Numbered from the stretch's first letter, positions 29,901 through 46,606 are shown. The stretch is DNA of 64,000 nucleotides from Taudactylus pleione (GCA_031769625.1 JAUIMM010000135.1:8669501-8733500); one strand, 5' to 3'. Program-made: numbers and translations. The notes: generated by a model from the sequence alone, not told the origin.

Positions 29901-32540
29901 TAACATACATTATAACATTCTAATATACATTCTAACATTATAATATACATTTTAACATACATTATAACATTCTAATATACATCCTAATATACATTATAAC
30001 ATAATAACATACATTATAACAATCCAATATACATTCTAACATCCATTATAACATTCTAACATACATTATAACATGGTAACATACATTATAACATTCTAAT
30101 ATACATTCTAACATCCATTATAACATTCTAACATACATTATAACAATCAAAAATACATTCTAACATCCATTATAACATTCTAACATACATAATAACATTC
30201 TAACATACATTCTAACATTCTAATATACATTCTAACATCCATAATAACATTCTAACATACATGCTAACATTCTAACATACATTCTAACATTCTAATATAC
30301 ATTTTAACATCCATTATAACATTATAACATCCATTCTAACATTCTAATATACATTCTAACATCAATTATTACATTCTAACATCCATTTTAATATTCTAAT
30401 ATACATTCTAACATCCATTATAATATTCTAACATCCATTATAACATTCTAACATCGAATATAACATTCTAATATACATTCTAACATGCATTCTAACATAC
30501 ATTATAACATTCTAATATACATTATAGCATTCATTCTAACATTCTAACATCCATTCTAACATTCTAATATACATTATAACATCCATTATAACATTCGAAC
30601 ATGCAATAGAACATTCTAACATACATTATAACAATCTAATATACATTACAACATCCATTATAACATTCTAACATACATTATAACATTCTAATATACATTC
30701 TTTTATCCATTATTACATTCTAACATACATTATAACATTCTAATATACATTCTAACATCCACTATAACATATACCATACATTATAACAATCTAATCTACA
30801 TTCTAACATCCATTATAACATTCTAACATATATTATAACATTCTAATATACATTCTAATATCCATTATAATATTCTAACATAGATTATAACATTCTAATA
30901 TACATTTTAACATCCAATATAACATATACCATACATTATAACAATCTAATATACATTCTAACATCCATTATAACATTTTAATATACATTTTAACAATCTA
31001 ATATACATTCTAACATCCATTATAACATTCTATCATACATTATAACATTCTAGTATACATTATAACATCTATTATAACATTATAACATACATTCTAACAT
31101 TCTAATATACATTCTAATATCCATAATAACATTCTAACATACATTCTAACATTCTAACATACATTACAACATTCTAATATACATTCTAATTTCCTTTATA
31201 ACATTCTAACATACATTATAACAATATAATATACATTCTAACATCCATTATAACATATACCATACATTATAACAATCTAATATACATTCTAACACCCATT
31301 ATAACATTCTAACATTCATTATAACATTCTAACATACATTATAACATTCTAATATACATTCTAACATCCATTATAACATACTAACATACATTATAACAAT
31401 CGAATATACATTCTAATATCCATTATAACATTCTAACATACATTTAAACATTCTAATATACATTCTAACATCCATTATAACATTCTAACATACATTATAA
31501 CATTCTAACATACATTATAACATTCTAATATACATTCTAACATCCATTATAACATTTTAACATACATTATAACAATCTAATATACATTCTAACATCCATT
31601 ATAACATTCTAACATACATTATAACATTCTAATATACATTCTATCATCCATTATAACATTCTAACAAACATTATAACTTTCTAATATACATTCTAACATA
31701 CAATATAACATTCTAACATCCATAATAACATTCTAACATACATTCTAACATTCTAATATACATTCTAACATCCATTATAACATTCTAACATACAGTATAA
31801 CTGTCTAATATACATTCTAACATCCATTATAACATTCTAACAAACATTCTAACATTCTAATATACATACTAAAATCAATTATAACATTCTATCATCCATT
31901 TTAACATTCTAATATACATTATAACATCCACTATAATATTCTAACATCCATTATAACATTATAACATCCATTATAACTTTCTAATAAACATTCTAACATC
32001 CATTATAACATTCTAACATACATTATAACATTCTAATATACATTCTAACATGCATTCTAACATACATTATAACATTCTAATACACATTATAACATCCATT
32101 ATAACATTCTAACATCCATTCTAAAATTCTAATATACATTCTAACATCAATTATTACATTCTAACATCCATTTTAATATTCTAATATACATTCTAACATC
32201 CATTTTAATATTCTAACATCCAATATAACATTCTAATATACATTCTAACATGCATTCTAACATACATTATAACATTCTAATATACATTATAGCATCCATT
32301 CTAACATTCTAACATCCATTCTAACATTCTAATATACATTATAACATCCATTATAACATTCGAACATGCAATATAACATTCTAACATACATTATAACAAT
32401 CTAATATACATTGCAACATCCATTATAACATTCTAACATACATTATAACATTCTAATATACATTCTAATATCCATTCTAACATTCTAACAAACATTATAA
32501 AATTCTAATATACATTCTAACATCCATTATAACATATACC
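26941..32540. repeat. 6.3-kb unit, second copy
   Basis: Second copy of the unit beginning near 20,640. Early offset is 6,291 (cataataac 20,691/26,982), then 6,311 after 20 bp that copy 1 lacks (catgctaac unit at 27,052), then 6,319 after 8 bp that copy 1 lacks near 21,010 (cagtc 21,097/27,416; attgtaac 21,687/28,006). It includes the fourth 1,143-bp doublet of module M (27,436 and 28,579). A ragged patch, cattcttttatccattatta, sits at 30,698, and a variant ctaatttcctataaaac at 29,121. The last 200 bp lead directly into the 2,260-bp array. Confidence 0.75.
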
Positions 32541-34800
32541 ATACATTATAACAATCTAATATACATTCTAACATCCATTATAACATTCTAACATACATTA
32601 TAACATTCTAATATACATTCTAATATCCATTATAATATTCTAACATACATTATAAAATTCTAATATACATTTTAACATCCATTATATCATATACCATACA
32701 TTATAACAATCTAATATACATTCTAACATCCATTATAACATTTTAACATACATTTTAACATTCTAATATACATTCTAACATCCATTATAACATTCTATCA
32801 TACATTCTAAGATTCTAGTATACATTATAACATCCAATATAACATTCTAACATCCATAATAACATTCTAACATACATTCTAACATTCTAATATACATTCT
32901 AACATCCATAATAACATTCTAACATCCATTTTAACATTATAATATACATTATAACATCCATTATAACATTCTAACATACATTATAACAAGGTAACATACA
33001 TTATAACATTCTAATATACATTCTAACATCCATTATAACATTCTAACATCCATAATAACATTCTAACATACATTCTAACATTCTAATATACATTCTAACA
33101 TCCATTATAACATTCTAACATACATTATAACATTCTAATATACATTCTAACATCCATTATAACATTCTAACATACATTATAACATTCTAATATACATTCT
33201 AACATCCATTATAACATTCTAACATACATAATAACATTCTAACAGACATTCTAACATTCTAATATACATTCTAACATCCATAATAACATTCTAACATACA
33301 TGTTAACATTCTAACATACATTCTAACTTTCTAATATACATTTTAACATCCATTATAACATTCTAACATCCATTCTAACATTCTAATATACATTCTAACA
33401 TCAATTATAACATTCTAACATCCATTTTAATATTCTAATATACATTCTAACATCCAATATAATATTCTAACATCCATTATAACATTCTAACATCCAATAT
33501 AACATTCTAATATACATTCTAACATGCATTCTAACATACATTATAACATTCTAATATACATTATAGCATCCATTCTAACATTCTAACATCCATTCTAACA
33601 TTCTAGTATACATTATAACATCCAATATAACATTCTAACATGCATTACAACATTCTAATATACATTCTAATATCCATTATAACATTCAAACATGCAATAT
33701 AACATTCTAACATACATTATAACAATCTAATATACATTACAACATCCATTATAACATTCTAACATACATTATAACATTCTAATATACATTCTAATATCCA
33801 TTCTAACATTCTAACATACATTATAACATTCTAATATACATTCTAACATCCATTATAACATATACCATACATTATAACAATCTAATATACATTCTAACAT
33901 CCATTATAACATTCTAACATACATTCTAACATTCTAATATACATTCTAATATCCATTATAATATTCTAACATACATTATAACATTCTAATATACATTTTA
34001 ACATCCATTATAACATATACCATACATTATAACAATCTAATATACATTCTAACATCCATTATAACATTTTAATATACATTTTAACAATCTAATATACATT
34101 CTAACATCCATTATAACATTCTATCATACATTATAACATTCTAGTATACATTATAACATCTATTATAACATTATAACATACATTCTAACATTCTAATATA
34201 AATTCTAACATCCATAATAACATTCTAACATACATTCTAACATTCTAACATACATTATAACATTCTAATATAAAATCTAATTTCCTTTATAACATTCTAA
34301 CATACATTATAACAATATAATATACATTCTAACATCCATTATAACATATACCATACATTATAACAATCTAATATACATTCTAACATCCATTATAACATTC
34401 TAATATACATTCTAACATCCATTATAACATACTAACATACATTATAACAATCAAATATACATTCTAACATCCATTATAACATTCTAACATACATTATAAC
34501 ATTCTAATATACATTCTAACATCCATTATAACATACTAACATACATTATAACAATCGAATATACATTCTAACATCCATTATAACATTCTACCATACATTT
34601 TAACATTCTAATATACATTCTAATATCCATTATAACATTCTAACATACATTCTAACATTCTAATATACATTCTAAAATCAATTATAACATTCTAACATCC
34701 ATTTTAACATTCTAATATACATTATAACATCCATTATAACATTCTAACATACATTATAACATTCTAACATACATTCTAACATCCATTATAACATTTTAAC
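32541..34800. repeat. 2,260-bp HOR, copy 1
   Basis: First of three contiguous 2,260-bp copies. Markers gattctagta at 32,811, caaggtaac near 32,987, cattcaaacatgc at 33,683 and ctaatttccttt (34,281) all recur exactly +2,260 and +4,520. This copy is the most diverged of the three: cattctaagattc instead of cattataagattc, a cattctaatata block at 33,183 where the others have caatcaaaaata, taaaatctaa at 34,271 and cattttaac at 34,597. No indel against the other two copies is needed. Counting its four 11-bp sites, 2,260+4 is a multiple of four. Confidence 0.92.
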
Positions 34801-37060
34801 ATACATTATAACAATCTAATATACATTCTAACATCCATTATAACATTCTAACATACATTATAACATTCTAATATACATTCTAATATCCATTATAATATTC
34901 TAACATACATTATAAAATTATAATATACATTTTAACATCCATTATATCATATACCATACATTATAACAATCTAATATACATTCTAACATCCATTATAACA
35001 TTCTAACATACATTTTAACATTCTAATATACATTCTAACATCCATTATAACATTCTATCATACATTATAAGATTCTAGTATACATTATAACATCCAATAT
35101 AACATTCTAACATCCATAATAACATTCTAACATACATTCTAACATTCTAATATACATTCTAACATCCATAATAACATTCTAACATCCATTTTAACATTCT
35201 AATATACATTATAACATCCATTATAACATTCTAACATACATTATAACAAGGTAACATACATTATAACATTCTAATATACATTCTAACATCCATTATAACA
35301 TTCTAACATCCATAATAACATTCTAACATACATTCTAACATTCTAATATACATTCTAACATCCATTATAACATTCTAACATACATTATAACATTCTAATA
35401 TACATTCTAACATCCATTATAACATTCTAACATACATTATAACAATCAAAAATAAATTCTAACATCCATTATAACATTCTAACATACATAATAACATTCT
35501 AACAGACATTCTAACATTCTAATATACATTCTAACATCCATAATAACATTCTAACATACATGTTAACATTCTAACATACATTCTAACTTTCTAATATACA
35601 TTTTAACATCCATTATAACATTCTAACATCCATTCTAACATTTTAATATACATTCTAACATCAATTATAACATTCTAACATCCATTTTAATATTCTAATA
35701 TACATTCTAACATCCATTATAATATTCTAACATCCATTATAACATTCTAACATCCAATATAACATTCTAATATACATTCTAACATGCATTCTAACATACA
35801 TTATAACATTCTAATATACATTATAGCATCCATTCTAACATTCTAACATCCATTCTAACATTCTAGTATACATTATAACATCCAATATAGCATTCTAACA
35901 TGCATTACAACATTCTAATATACATTCTAATATCCATTATAACATTCAAACATGCAATATAACATTCTAACATACATTATAACAATCTAATATACATTAC
36001 AACATCCATTATAACATTCTAACATACATTATAACATTCTAATATACATTCTAATATCCATTCTAACATTCTAACATACATTATAACATTCTAATATACA
36101 TTCTAACATCCATTATAACATATACCATACATTATAACAATCTAATATACATTCTAACATCCATTATAACATTCTAACATACATTCTAACATTCTAATAT
36201 ACATTCTAATATCCATTATAATATTCTAACATACATTATAACATTCTAATATACATTTTAACATCCATTATAACATATACCATACATTATAACAATCTAA
36301 TATACATTCTAACATCCATTATAACATTTTAATATACATTTTAACAATCTAATATACATTCTAACATCCATTATAACTTTCTATCATACATTATAACATT
36401 CTAGTATACATTATAACATCTATTATAACATTATAACATACATTCTAACATTCTAATATAAATTCTAACATCCATAATAACATTCTAACATACATTCTAA
36501 CATTCTAACATACATTATAACATTCTAATATACATTCTAATTTCCTTTATAACATTCTAACATACATTATAACAATATAATATACATTCTAACATCCATT
36601 ATAACATATACCATACATTATAACAATCTAATATACATTCTAACATCCATTATAACATTCTAATATACATTCTAACATCCATTATAACATACTAACATAC
36701 ATTATAACAATCAAATATACATTCTAACATCCATTATAACATTCTAACATACATTATAACATTCTAATATACATTCTAACATCCATTATAACATACTAAC
36801 ATACATTATAACAATCGAATATACATTCTAACATCCATTATAACATTCTACCATACATTCTAACATTCTAATATACATTCTAATATCCATTATAACATTC
36901 TAACATACATTCTAACATTCTAATATACATTCTAAAATCAATTATAACATTCTAACATCCATTTTAACATTCTAATATACATTATAACATCCATTATAAC
37001 ATTCTAACATACATTATAACATTCTAACATACATTCTAACATCCATTATAACATTTTAAC
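34801..37060. repeat. 2,260-bp HOR, copy 2
   Basis: Second copy. Comparing it by eye with copy 3 over the whole length, I found three substitutions and no indels: aaatta/aaattc near 34,920/37,180, ttttaatata/ttctaatata at 35,641/37,901, and caatatagc/caatataac near 35,889/38,149. Both copies share ttataactttctatcatac near 36,375 and aaataaattc near 35,450, which copy 1 lacks, so copies 2 and 3 are each other's closest relatives. Confidence 0.94.
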
Positions 37061-39320
37061 ATACATTATAACAATCTAATATACATTCTAACATCCATTA
37101 TAACATTCTAACATACATTATAACATTCTAATATACATTCTAATATCCATTATAATATTCTAACATACATTATAAAATTCTAATATACATTTTAACATCC
37201 ATTATATCATATACCATACATTATAACAATCTAATATACATTCTAACATCCATTATAACATTCTAACATACATTTTAACATTCTAATATACATTCTAACA
37301 TCCATTATAACATTCTATCATACATTATAAGATTCTAGTATACATTATAACATCCAATATAACATTCTAACATCCATAATAACATTCTAACATACATTCT
37401 AACATTCTAATATACATTCTAACATCCATAATAACATTCTAACATCCATTTTAACATTCTAATATACATTATAACATCCATTATAACATTCTAACATACA
37501 TTATAACAAGGTAACATACATTATAACATTCTAATATACATTCTAACATCCATTATAACATTCTAACATCCATAATAACATTCTAACATACATTCTAACA
37601 TTCTAATATACATTCTAACATCCATTATAACATTCTAACATACATTATAACATTCTAATATACATTCTAACATCCATTATAACATTCTAACATACATTAT
37701 AACAATCAAAAATAAATTCTAACATCCATTATAACATTCTAACATACATAATAACATTCTAACAGACATTCTAACATTCTAATATACATTCTAACATCCA
37801 TAATAACATTCTAACATACATGTTAACATTCTAACATACATTCTAACTTTCTAATATACATTTTAACATCCATTATAACATTCTAACATCCATTCTAACA
37901 TTCTAATATACATTCTAACATCAATTATAACATTCTAACATCCATTTTAATATTCTAATATACATTCTAACATCCATTATAATATTCTAACATCCATTAT
38001 AACATTCTAACATCCAATATAACATTCTAATATACATTCTAACATGCATTCTAACATACATTATAACATTCTAATATACATTATAGCATCCATTCTAACA
38101 TTCTAACATCCATTCTAACATTCTAGTATACATTATAACATCCAATATAACATTCTAACATGCATTACAACATTCTAATATACATTCTAATATCCATTAT
38201 AACATTCAAACATGCAATATAACATTCTAACATACATTATAACAATCTAATATACATTACAACATCCATTATAACATTCTAACATACATTATAACATTCT
38301 AATATACATTCTAATATCCATTCTAACATTCTAACATACATTATAACATTCTAATATACATTCTAACATCCATTATAACATATACCATACATTATAACAA
38401 TCTAATATACATTCTAACATCCATTATAACATTCTAACATACATTCTAACATTCTAATATACATTCTAATATCCATTATAATATTCTAACATACATTATA
38501 ACATTCTAATATACATTTTAACATCCATTATAACATATACCATACATTATAACAATCTAATATACATTCTAACATCCATTATAACATTTTAATATACATT
38601 TTAACAATCTAATATACATTCTAACATCCATTATAACTTTCTATCATACATTATAACATTCTAGTATACATTATAACATCTATTATAACATTATAACATA
38701 CATTCTAACATTCTAATATAAATTCTAACATCCATAATAACATTCTAACATACATTCTAACATTCTAACATACATTATAACATTCTAATATACATTCTAA
38801 TTTCCTTTATAACATTCTAACATACATTATAACAATATAATATACATTCTAACATCCATTATAACATATACCATACATTATAACAATCTAATATACATTC
38901 TAACATCCATTATAACATTCTAATATACATTCTAACATCCATTATAACATACTAACATACATTATAACAATCAAATATACATTCTAACATCCATTATAAC
39001 ATTCTAACATACATTATAACATTCTAATATACATTCTAACATCCATTATAACATACTAACATACATTATAACAATCGAATATACATTCTAACATCCATTA
39101 TAACATTCTACCATACATTCTAACATTCTAATATACATTCTAATATCCATTATAACATTCTAACATACATTCTAACATTCTAATATACATTCTAAAATCA
39201 ATTATAACATTCTAACATCCATTTTAACATTCTAATATACATTATAACATCCATTATAACATTCTAACATACATTATAACATTCTAACATACATTCTAAC
39301 ATCCATTATAACATTTTAAC
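37061..39320. repeat. 2,260-bp HOR, copy 3
   Basis: Third copy, about 0.13% different from copy 2 by my reading. A fourth copy begins at 39,321 but matches for only about 75 bp. At about 39,395 the expected ctaatatccattataatattc is replaced by ctaacatccattctaacattc and the sequence leaves the 2,260-bp period. This is a sharp amplification boundary. Confidence 0.92.
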
Positions 39321-40960
39321 ATACATTATAACAATCTAATATACATTCTAACATCCATTATAACATTCTAACATACATTATAACATTCTAATATACATTC
39401 TAACATCCATTCTAACATTCTAACAAACATTATAACTTTCTAATATACATTCTAACATACAATATAACATTATAACATCCATAATAACATTCTAACATAC
39501 ATTCTAACATTCTAATATACATTCTAACATCCATTATAACATTCTAACATACATTATAATTTCTAATATACATTCGAACATCCATTCTAACATTCTAACA
39601 TACATTATAACATTCTAACATACATTATAACATTCTAATATACATTCTAACATCCATTATAACATTATAACATACATTCTAACATTCTAATATACATTCT
39701 AAAATCAATTATAACATTCTAACATCCATTTTAACATTCTAATATACATTCTAACATACATTATAACATTCTAACATACATTATAACATTCTAACATACA
39801 TTTTAACATTCTAATATACATTCTAACATCCATTATAACATTTTAACATACATTATAACAATCTAATATACATTCTAACATCCATTATAACATTCTAACA
39901 TACATTATAACATTCTAATATACATTCTAACATCCATTCTAACATTCTAACAAACATTATAACTTTCTAATATACATTCTAACATACAATATAACATTAT
40001 AACATCCATAATAACATTCTAACATACATTCTAACATTCTAATATACATTCTAACATCCATTATAACATTCTAACATACATTATAACTTTCTAATATACA
40101 TTCGAACATCCATTATAACATTCTAACATACATTATAACAATCTAATTTACATTCTAACATCCATTTTAACATTTTAACATACATTATAACATTTTAATA
40201 TACATTCTAACATCCATTATAACATTCTAACATCCATTTTAACATTCTAATATACATTATAACATCCACTATAATATTCTAACATCCATTATAACATTAT
40301 ATAATCCATTATAACATTCTAATATACATTCTAACATCCATTATAACATTCTAACATACATTATAACATTCTAATATACATTCTAACATGCATTCTAACA
40401 TACATTATAACATTCTAATATACATTATAACATCCATTATAACATTCTAACATCCATTCTAAAATTCTAATATACATTATAACATCCATTATAACATTCT
40501 AACATCCATTGTAACATTCTAACATACATTATAACATTCTAATATACATTCTAACATTCTAATATACATTTTAACATACATTATAACATTCTAATATACA
40601 TCCTAATATCCATTATAACATAGTAACATACATTATAACATTCTAATATACATTCTAACATCCATTATAACATTCTATCATACATTATAACAATCCAATA
40701 TACATTCTAACATCCATTATAACATTCTAACATACATTATAACATGGTAACATACATTATAACATTCTAATATACATTCTAACATCCATTATAACATTCT
40801 AACATACATTATAACAATCAAAATTACATTCTAACATCCATTATAACATTCTAACATACATAATAACATTCTAACTTACATTCTAACATTCTAAAATACA
40901 TTCTAAAATCCATAATAACATTCTAACATACATGCTAACATTCTTCTCTACATTCTAACA
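39321..40960. repeat. Junction segment with a local 527-bp duplication
   Basis: After the 2,260-bp array, the word catccattctaac + attctaacaaac occurs at 39,403 and again 527 bp later (caaac at 39,424 and 39,951), so this stretch holds a local duplication. 527 is 528 minus the one base lost near 39,559. The right half (about 39,850-40,960) recurs at 51.4-52.5 kb and 59.0-60.1 kb. The ragged word cattcttctctacattc links all three (ttcttctcta at 40,941, 52,415 and 60,063). Confidence 0.8.
39552..39570 (+). repeat. Single-base deletion in the tetramer register
   Basis: The usual cattataactttctaatata reads here cattataatttctaatata, one base short. The paired copy near 40,080 is intact (ttataactttctaatata), so this is a private lesion. 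It explains the odd 527-bp spacing of the local duplication. Confidence 0.8.
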
Positions 40961-43253
40961 TTCTAATATACATTCTAACTTCCATTATAACATTCTAACA
41001 TCCATTCTAACATTCTAATATACTTTGTAACATCCAATATAACATTCTAACATGCATTACAACATTCTAATATACATTCTAATATCCATTATAACATTCT
41101 AACATACAATATAACATTCTAACATACATTATAACAATCTAATATACATTACAACATCCATTCTAACATTCTAACATACATTATAACATTCTAATATACA
41201 TTCTAATATCCATTTTAACATTCTAACATACATTATAACATTCTAATATACATTCTAACATCCATTATAACATATACCATACATTATAACAATCTAATAT
41301 ACATTCTAACATCCATTATAACATTCTAACATACATTATAACATTCTAATATACATTCTAATATCCATTATAATATTCTAACATACATTATAACATTCTA
41401 ATATACATTTTAACATCCATTATATCATATACCATACATTATAACAATCTAATATACATTCTAACATCCATTATAACATTCTAACATACATTTTAACATT
41501 CTAATATACATTCTAACATCCATTATAACATTCTATCATACATTATAAGATTTTAGTATACATTATAACATCCAATATAACATTCTAACATCCATAATAA
41601 CATTCTAACATACATTCTAACATTCTAATATACATTCTAACATCCATTATATCATATACCATACATTATAACAATCTAATATACATTCTAACATCCATTA
41701 TAACATTCTAACATACATTTTAACATTCTAATATACATTCTAACATCCATTATAACATTCTATCATACATTATAAGATTTTAGTATACATTATAACATCC
41801 AATATAACATTCTAACATCCATTTTAACATTCTAATATACATTATAACATCCATTATAACATTCTAACATACATTATAACAAGGTAACATACATTATAAC
41901 ATTCTAATATACATTCTAACATCCATTATAACATTCTAACATCCATAATAACATTCTAACATACATTCTAACATTCTAATATACATTCTAACATCCATTA
42001 TAACATTCTAACATACATTCTAACATTCTAACATACATTATACCATTCTAATATACATTCTAACATCCATTATAACATTTTAACATACATTATAACAATC
42101 TAATATACATTCTAACATCCATTATAACATTCTAACATACATTATAACATTCTAATATACATTCTAACATCCATTATAACATTCTAACATACATTATAAC
42201 AATCAAAAATAAATTCTAACATCCATTATAACATTCTAACATACATAATAACATTCTAACAGACATTCTAACATTCTAATATACATTCTAACATCCATAA
42301 TAACATTCTAACATACATGTTAACATTCTAACATACATTCTAACTTTCTAATATACATTTTAACATCCATTCTAACATTCTAACATCCATTCTAACATTC
42401 TAATATACATTCTAACATCAATTATAACATTCTAACATCCATTTTAATATTCTAATATACATTCTAACATCCATTATAATATTCTAACATCCATTATAAC
42501 ATTCTAACATCCAATATAACATACTAATATACATTCTAACATACATTATAACATTCTAATATACATTATAGCATCCATTCTAACATTCTAACATCCATTC
42601 TAACATTCTAGTATACATTATAACATCCAATATAACATTCTAACATGCATTACAACATTCTAATATACATTCTAATATCCATTATAACATTCGAACATGC
42701 AATATAACATTCTAACATACATTATAACAATCTAATATACATTACAACATCCATTATAACATTCTAACATACATTATAACATTCTAATATACATTCTAAT
42801 ATCCATTCTAACATTCTAACATACATTATAACATTCTAATATACATTCTAACATCCATTATAACATATACCATACATTATAACAATCTAATATACATTCT
42901 AACATCCATTATAACATTCTAACATACATTCTAACATTCTAAAATACATTCTAATATCCATTATAATATTCTAACATACATTATAACATTCTAATATACA
43001 TTTTAACATCCATTATAACATATACCATACATTATAACAATCTAATATACATTCTAACATAAATTATAACATTTTAATATACATTTTAACAATCTAATAT
43101 ACATTCTAACATCCATTATAACATTCTATCATACATTCTAACATTCTAGTATACATTATAACATCTATTATAACATTATAACATACATTCTAACATTCTA
43201 ATATACATTCTAACATCCATAATAACATTCTAACATACATTCTAACATTCTAA
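40961..43253. repeat. 2,566-bp HOR, copy 1
   Basis: First copy of a repeat spaced 2,566 bp: ctaacttcc 40,975/43,541, ctttgtaac (g 41,027/43,593), tgcattac 41,053/43,619, gatttt 41,549/44,115, cattcg 42,688/45,254 and ctaatttccttt 43,286/45,852. Six 11-bp sites lie in one period, and 2,566+6 is a multiple of four. It contains the 227-bp doublet described separately and a module M block lacking the usual catgcattctaac 20-mer (near 42,535). Confidence 0.85.
41421..41822. repeat. 227-bp doublet (tatatcatatacc ... gattttagtata)
   Basis: A short unit with cattatatcatataccatac at its left and cattataagattttag at its right occurs twice in a row. The markers are 227 bp apart (tatatcat 41,421/41,648; gatttt 41,549/41,776). 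The same doublet with the same 227-bp spacing is present at 44,115/44,342, 47,468/47,695 and 60,891/61,118. 227 is three 52-bp units plus one 72-bp unit minus the one-base-short site. The related single form is gattctag at 32,811, 35,071 and 37,331. Confidence 0.9.
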
Positions 43254-46200
43254 CATACATTATAACATTCTAATATACATTCTAATTTCCTTTATAACAT
43301 TCTAACATACATTATAACAATATAATATACATTCTAACATCCATTATAACATATACCATACATTATAACAATCTAATATACATTCTAACATCCATTATAA
43401 CATTCTAACATACATTATAACATTCTAATATACATTCTAACATCCATTATAACATATTATCATACATTATAACAATCGAATATACATTCTAACATCCATT
43501 ATAACATTCTAACATACATTATAACATTCTAATATACATTCTAACTTCCATTATAACATTCTAACATCCATTCTAACATTCTAATATACTTTGTAACATC
43601 CAATATAACATTCTAACATGCATTACAACATTCTAATGTACATTCTAATATCCATTATAACATTCTAACATACAATATAACATTCTAACATATATTATAA
43701 CAATCTAATATACATTACAACATCCATTCTAACATTCTAACATACATTATAACATTCTAATATACATTCTAATATCCATTTTAACATTCTAACATACATT
43801 ATAACATTCTAATATACATTCTAACATCCATTATAACATATACCATACATTATAACAATCTAATATACATTCTAACATCCATTATAACATTCTAACATAC
43901 ATTATAACATTCTAATATACATTCTAATATCCATTATAATATTCTAACATACATTATAACATTCTAATATACATTTTAACATCCATTATATCATATACCA
44001 TACATTATAACAATCTAATATACATTCTAACATCCAATATAACATTCTAACATACATTTTAACATTCTAATATACATTCTAACATCCATTATAACATTCT
44101 ATCATACATTATAAGATTTTAGTATACATTATAACATCCAATATAACATTCTAACATCCATAATAACATTCTAACATACATTCTAACATTCTAATATACA
44201 TTCTAACATCCATTATATCATATACCATACATTATAACAATCTAATATACATTCTAACATCCATTATAACATTCTAACATACATTTTAACATTCTAATAT
44301 ACATTCTAACATCCATTATAACATTCTATCATACATTATAAGATTTTAGTATACATTATAACATCCAATATAACATTCTAACATCCATTTTAACATTCTA
44401 ATATACATTATAACATCCATTATAACATTCTAACATACATTATAACAAGGTAACATACATTATAACATTCTAATATACATTCTAACATCCATTATAACAT
44501 TCTAACATTCATAATAACATTCTAACATACATTCTAACATTCTAATATACATTCTAACATCCATTATAACATTCTAACATACATTCTAACATTCTAACAT
44601 ACATTATACCATTCTAATATACATTCTAACATCCATTATAACATTTTAACATACATTATAACAATCTAATATACATTCTAACATCCATTATAACATTCTA
44701 ACATACATTATAACATTCTAATATACATTCTAACATCCATTATAACATTCTAACATACATTATAACAATCAAAAATAAATTCTAACATCCATTATAACAT
44801 TCTAACATACATAATAACATTCTAACAGACATTCTAACATTCTAATATACATTCTAACATCCATAATAACATTCTAACATACATGTTAACATTCTAACAT
44901 ACATTCTAACTTTCTAATATCCATTTTAACATCCATTATATCATTCTAACATCCATTCTAACATTCTAATATACATTCTAACATCAATTATAACATTCTA
45001 ACATCCATTTTAATATTCTAATATACATTCTAACATCCATTATAATATTCTAACATCCATTATAACATTCTAACATCCAATATAACATACTAATATACAT
45101 TCTAACATACATTATAACATTCTAATATACATTATAGCATCCATTCTAACATTCTAACATCCATTCTAACATTCTAGTATACATTATAACATCCAATATA
45201 ACATTCTAACATGCATTACAACATTCTAATATACATTCTAATATCCATTATAACATTCGAACATGCAATATAACATTCTAACATACATTATAACAATCTA
45301 ATATACATTACAACATCCATTATAACATTCTAACATACATTATAACATTCTAATATACATTCTAATATCCATTCTAACATTCTAACATACATTATAACAT
45401 TCTAATATACATTCTAACATCCATTATAACATATACCATACATTATAACAATCTAATATACATTCTAACATCCATTATAACATTCTAACATACATTCTAA
45501 CATTCTAAAATACATTCTAATATCCATTATAATATTCTAACATACATTATAACATTCTAATATACATTTTAACATCCATTATAACATATACCATACATTA
45601 TAACAATCTAATATACATTCTAACATAAATTATAACATTTTAATATACATTTTAACAATCTAATATACATTCTAACATCCATTATAACATTCTATCATAC
45701 ATTCTAACATTCTAGTATACATTATAACATCTATTATAACATTATAACATACATTCTAACATTCTAATATACATTCTAACATCCATAATAACATTCTAAC
45801 ATACATTCTAACATTCTAACATACATTATAACATTCTAATATACATTCTAATTTCCTTTATAACATTCTAACATACATTATAACAATATAATATACATTC
45901 TAACATCCATTATAACATATACCATACATTATAACAATCTAATATACATTCTAACATCCATTATAACATTCTAACATACATTATAACATTCTAATATACA
46001 TTCTAACATCCATTATAACATATTATCATACATTATAACAATCGAATATACATTCTAACATCCATTATAACATTCTAACATACATTATAACATTCTAATA
46101 TACATTCTAACATCCATTATAACATACTAACATACATTATAACAATTGAATATACATTCTAACATCCATTATAACATTCTACCATACATTATAACATTCT

Positions 46201-46606
46201 AATATACATTCTAATATCCATTATAACATTCTAACATACATTCTAACATTCTAATATACATTCTAAAATCAATTATAACATTCTAACATCCATTTTAACA
46301 TTCTAATATACATTATAACATCCATTATAACATTCTAACATACATTATAACATTCTAACATACATTATAACATTCTAATACACATTCTAACATCCATTAT
46401 AACTTTTTGACATACATTATAACAATCTAATATACATTCTAACATCCATTATAACATTCTAACATACATTATAACATTCTAATATACATTCTATCATCCA
46501 TTATAACATTCTAACAAACATTATAACTTTCTAATATACATTCTAACATACAATATAACATTCTAACATCCATAATAACATTCTAACATACATTCTAACA
46601 TTCTAA
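43254..46606. repeat. 3.35-kb tandem duplication, copy 1
   Basis: A 3,353-bp unit made of the right end of one 2,566-bp HOR, a full second HOR, and extra satellite up to 46,606. It is repeated directly at 46,607. Matching markers are ctaatttccttt 43,286/46,639, ctttgtaac (g) 43,593/46,946, gatttt 44,115/47,468, cattcg 45,254/48,587 and tttttgacatac (g) 46,409/49,742. The right junction is where ctaacatacattctaac passes back to the ctaatttccttt region. Confidence 0.88.

Noticed and set aside
30698..30720. Possible insertion remnant at cattcttttatccattatta
   Set aside because: Length and register match the normal block run; it is explained by several substitutions. The patch at 40,941, 52,415 and 60,063 is likewise a diverged unit, not foreign DNA.
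32541..39320. Assembly artefact as the explanation for the 2,260-bp triplication
   Set aside because: Copy 1 carries many private variants and copies 2 and 3 have their own, so at least copy 1 against 2/3 is real. Copies 2 and 3 still deserve a long-read check.
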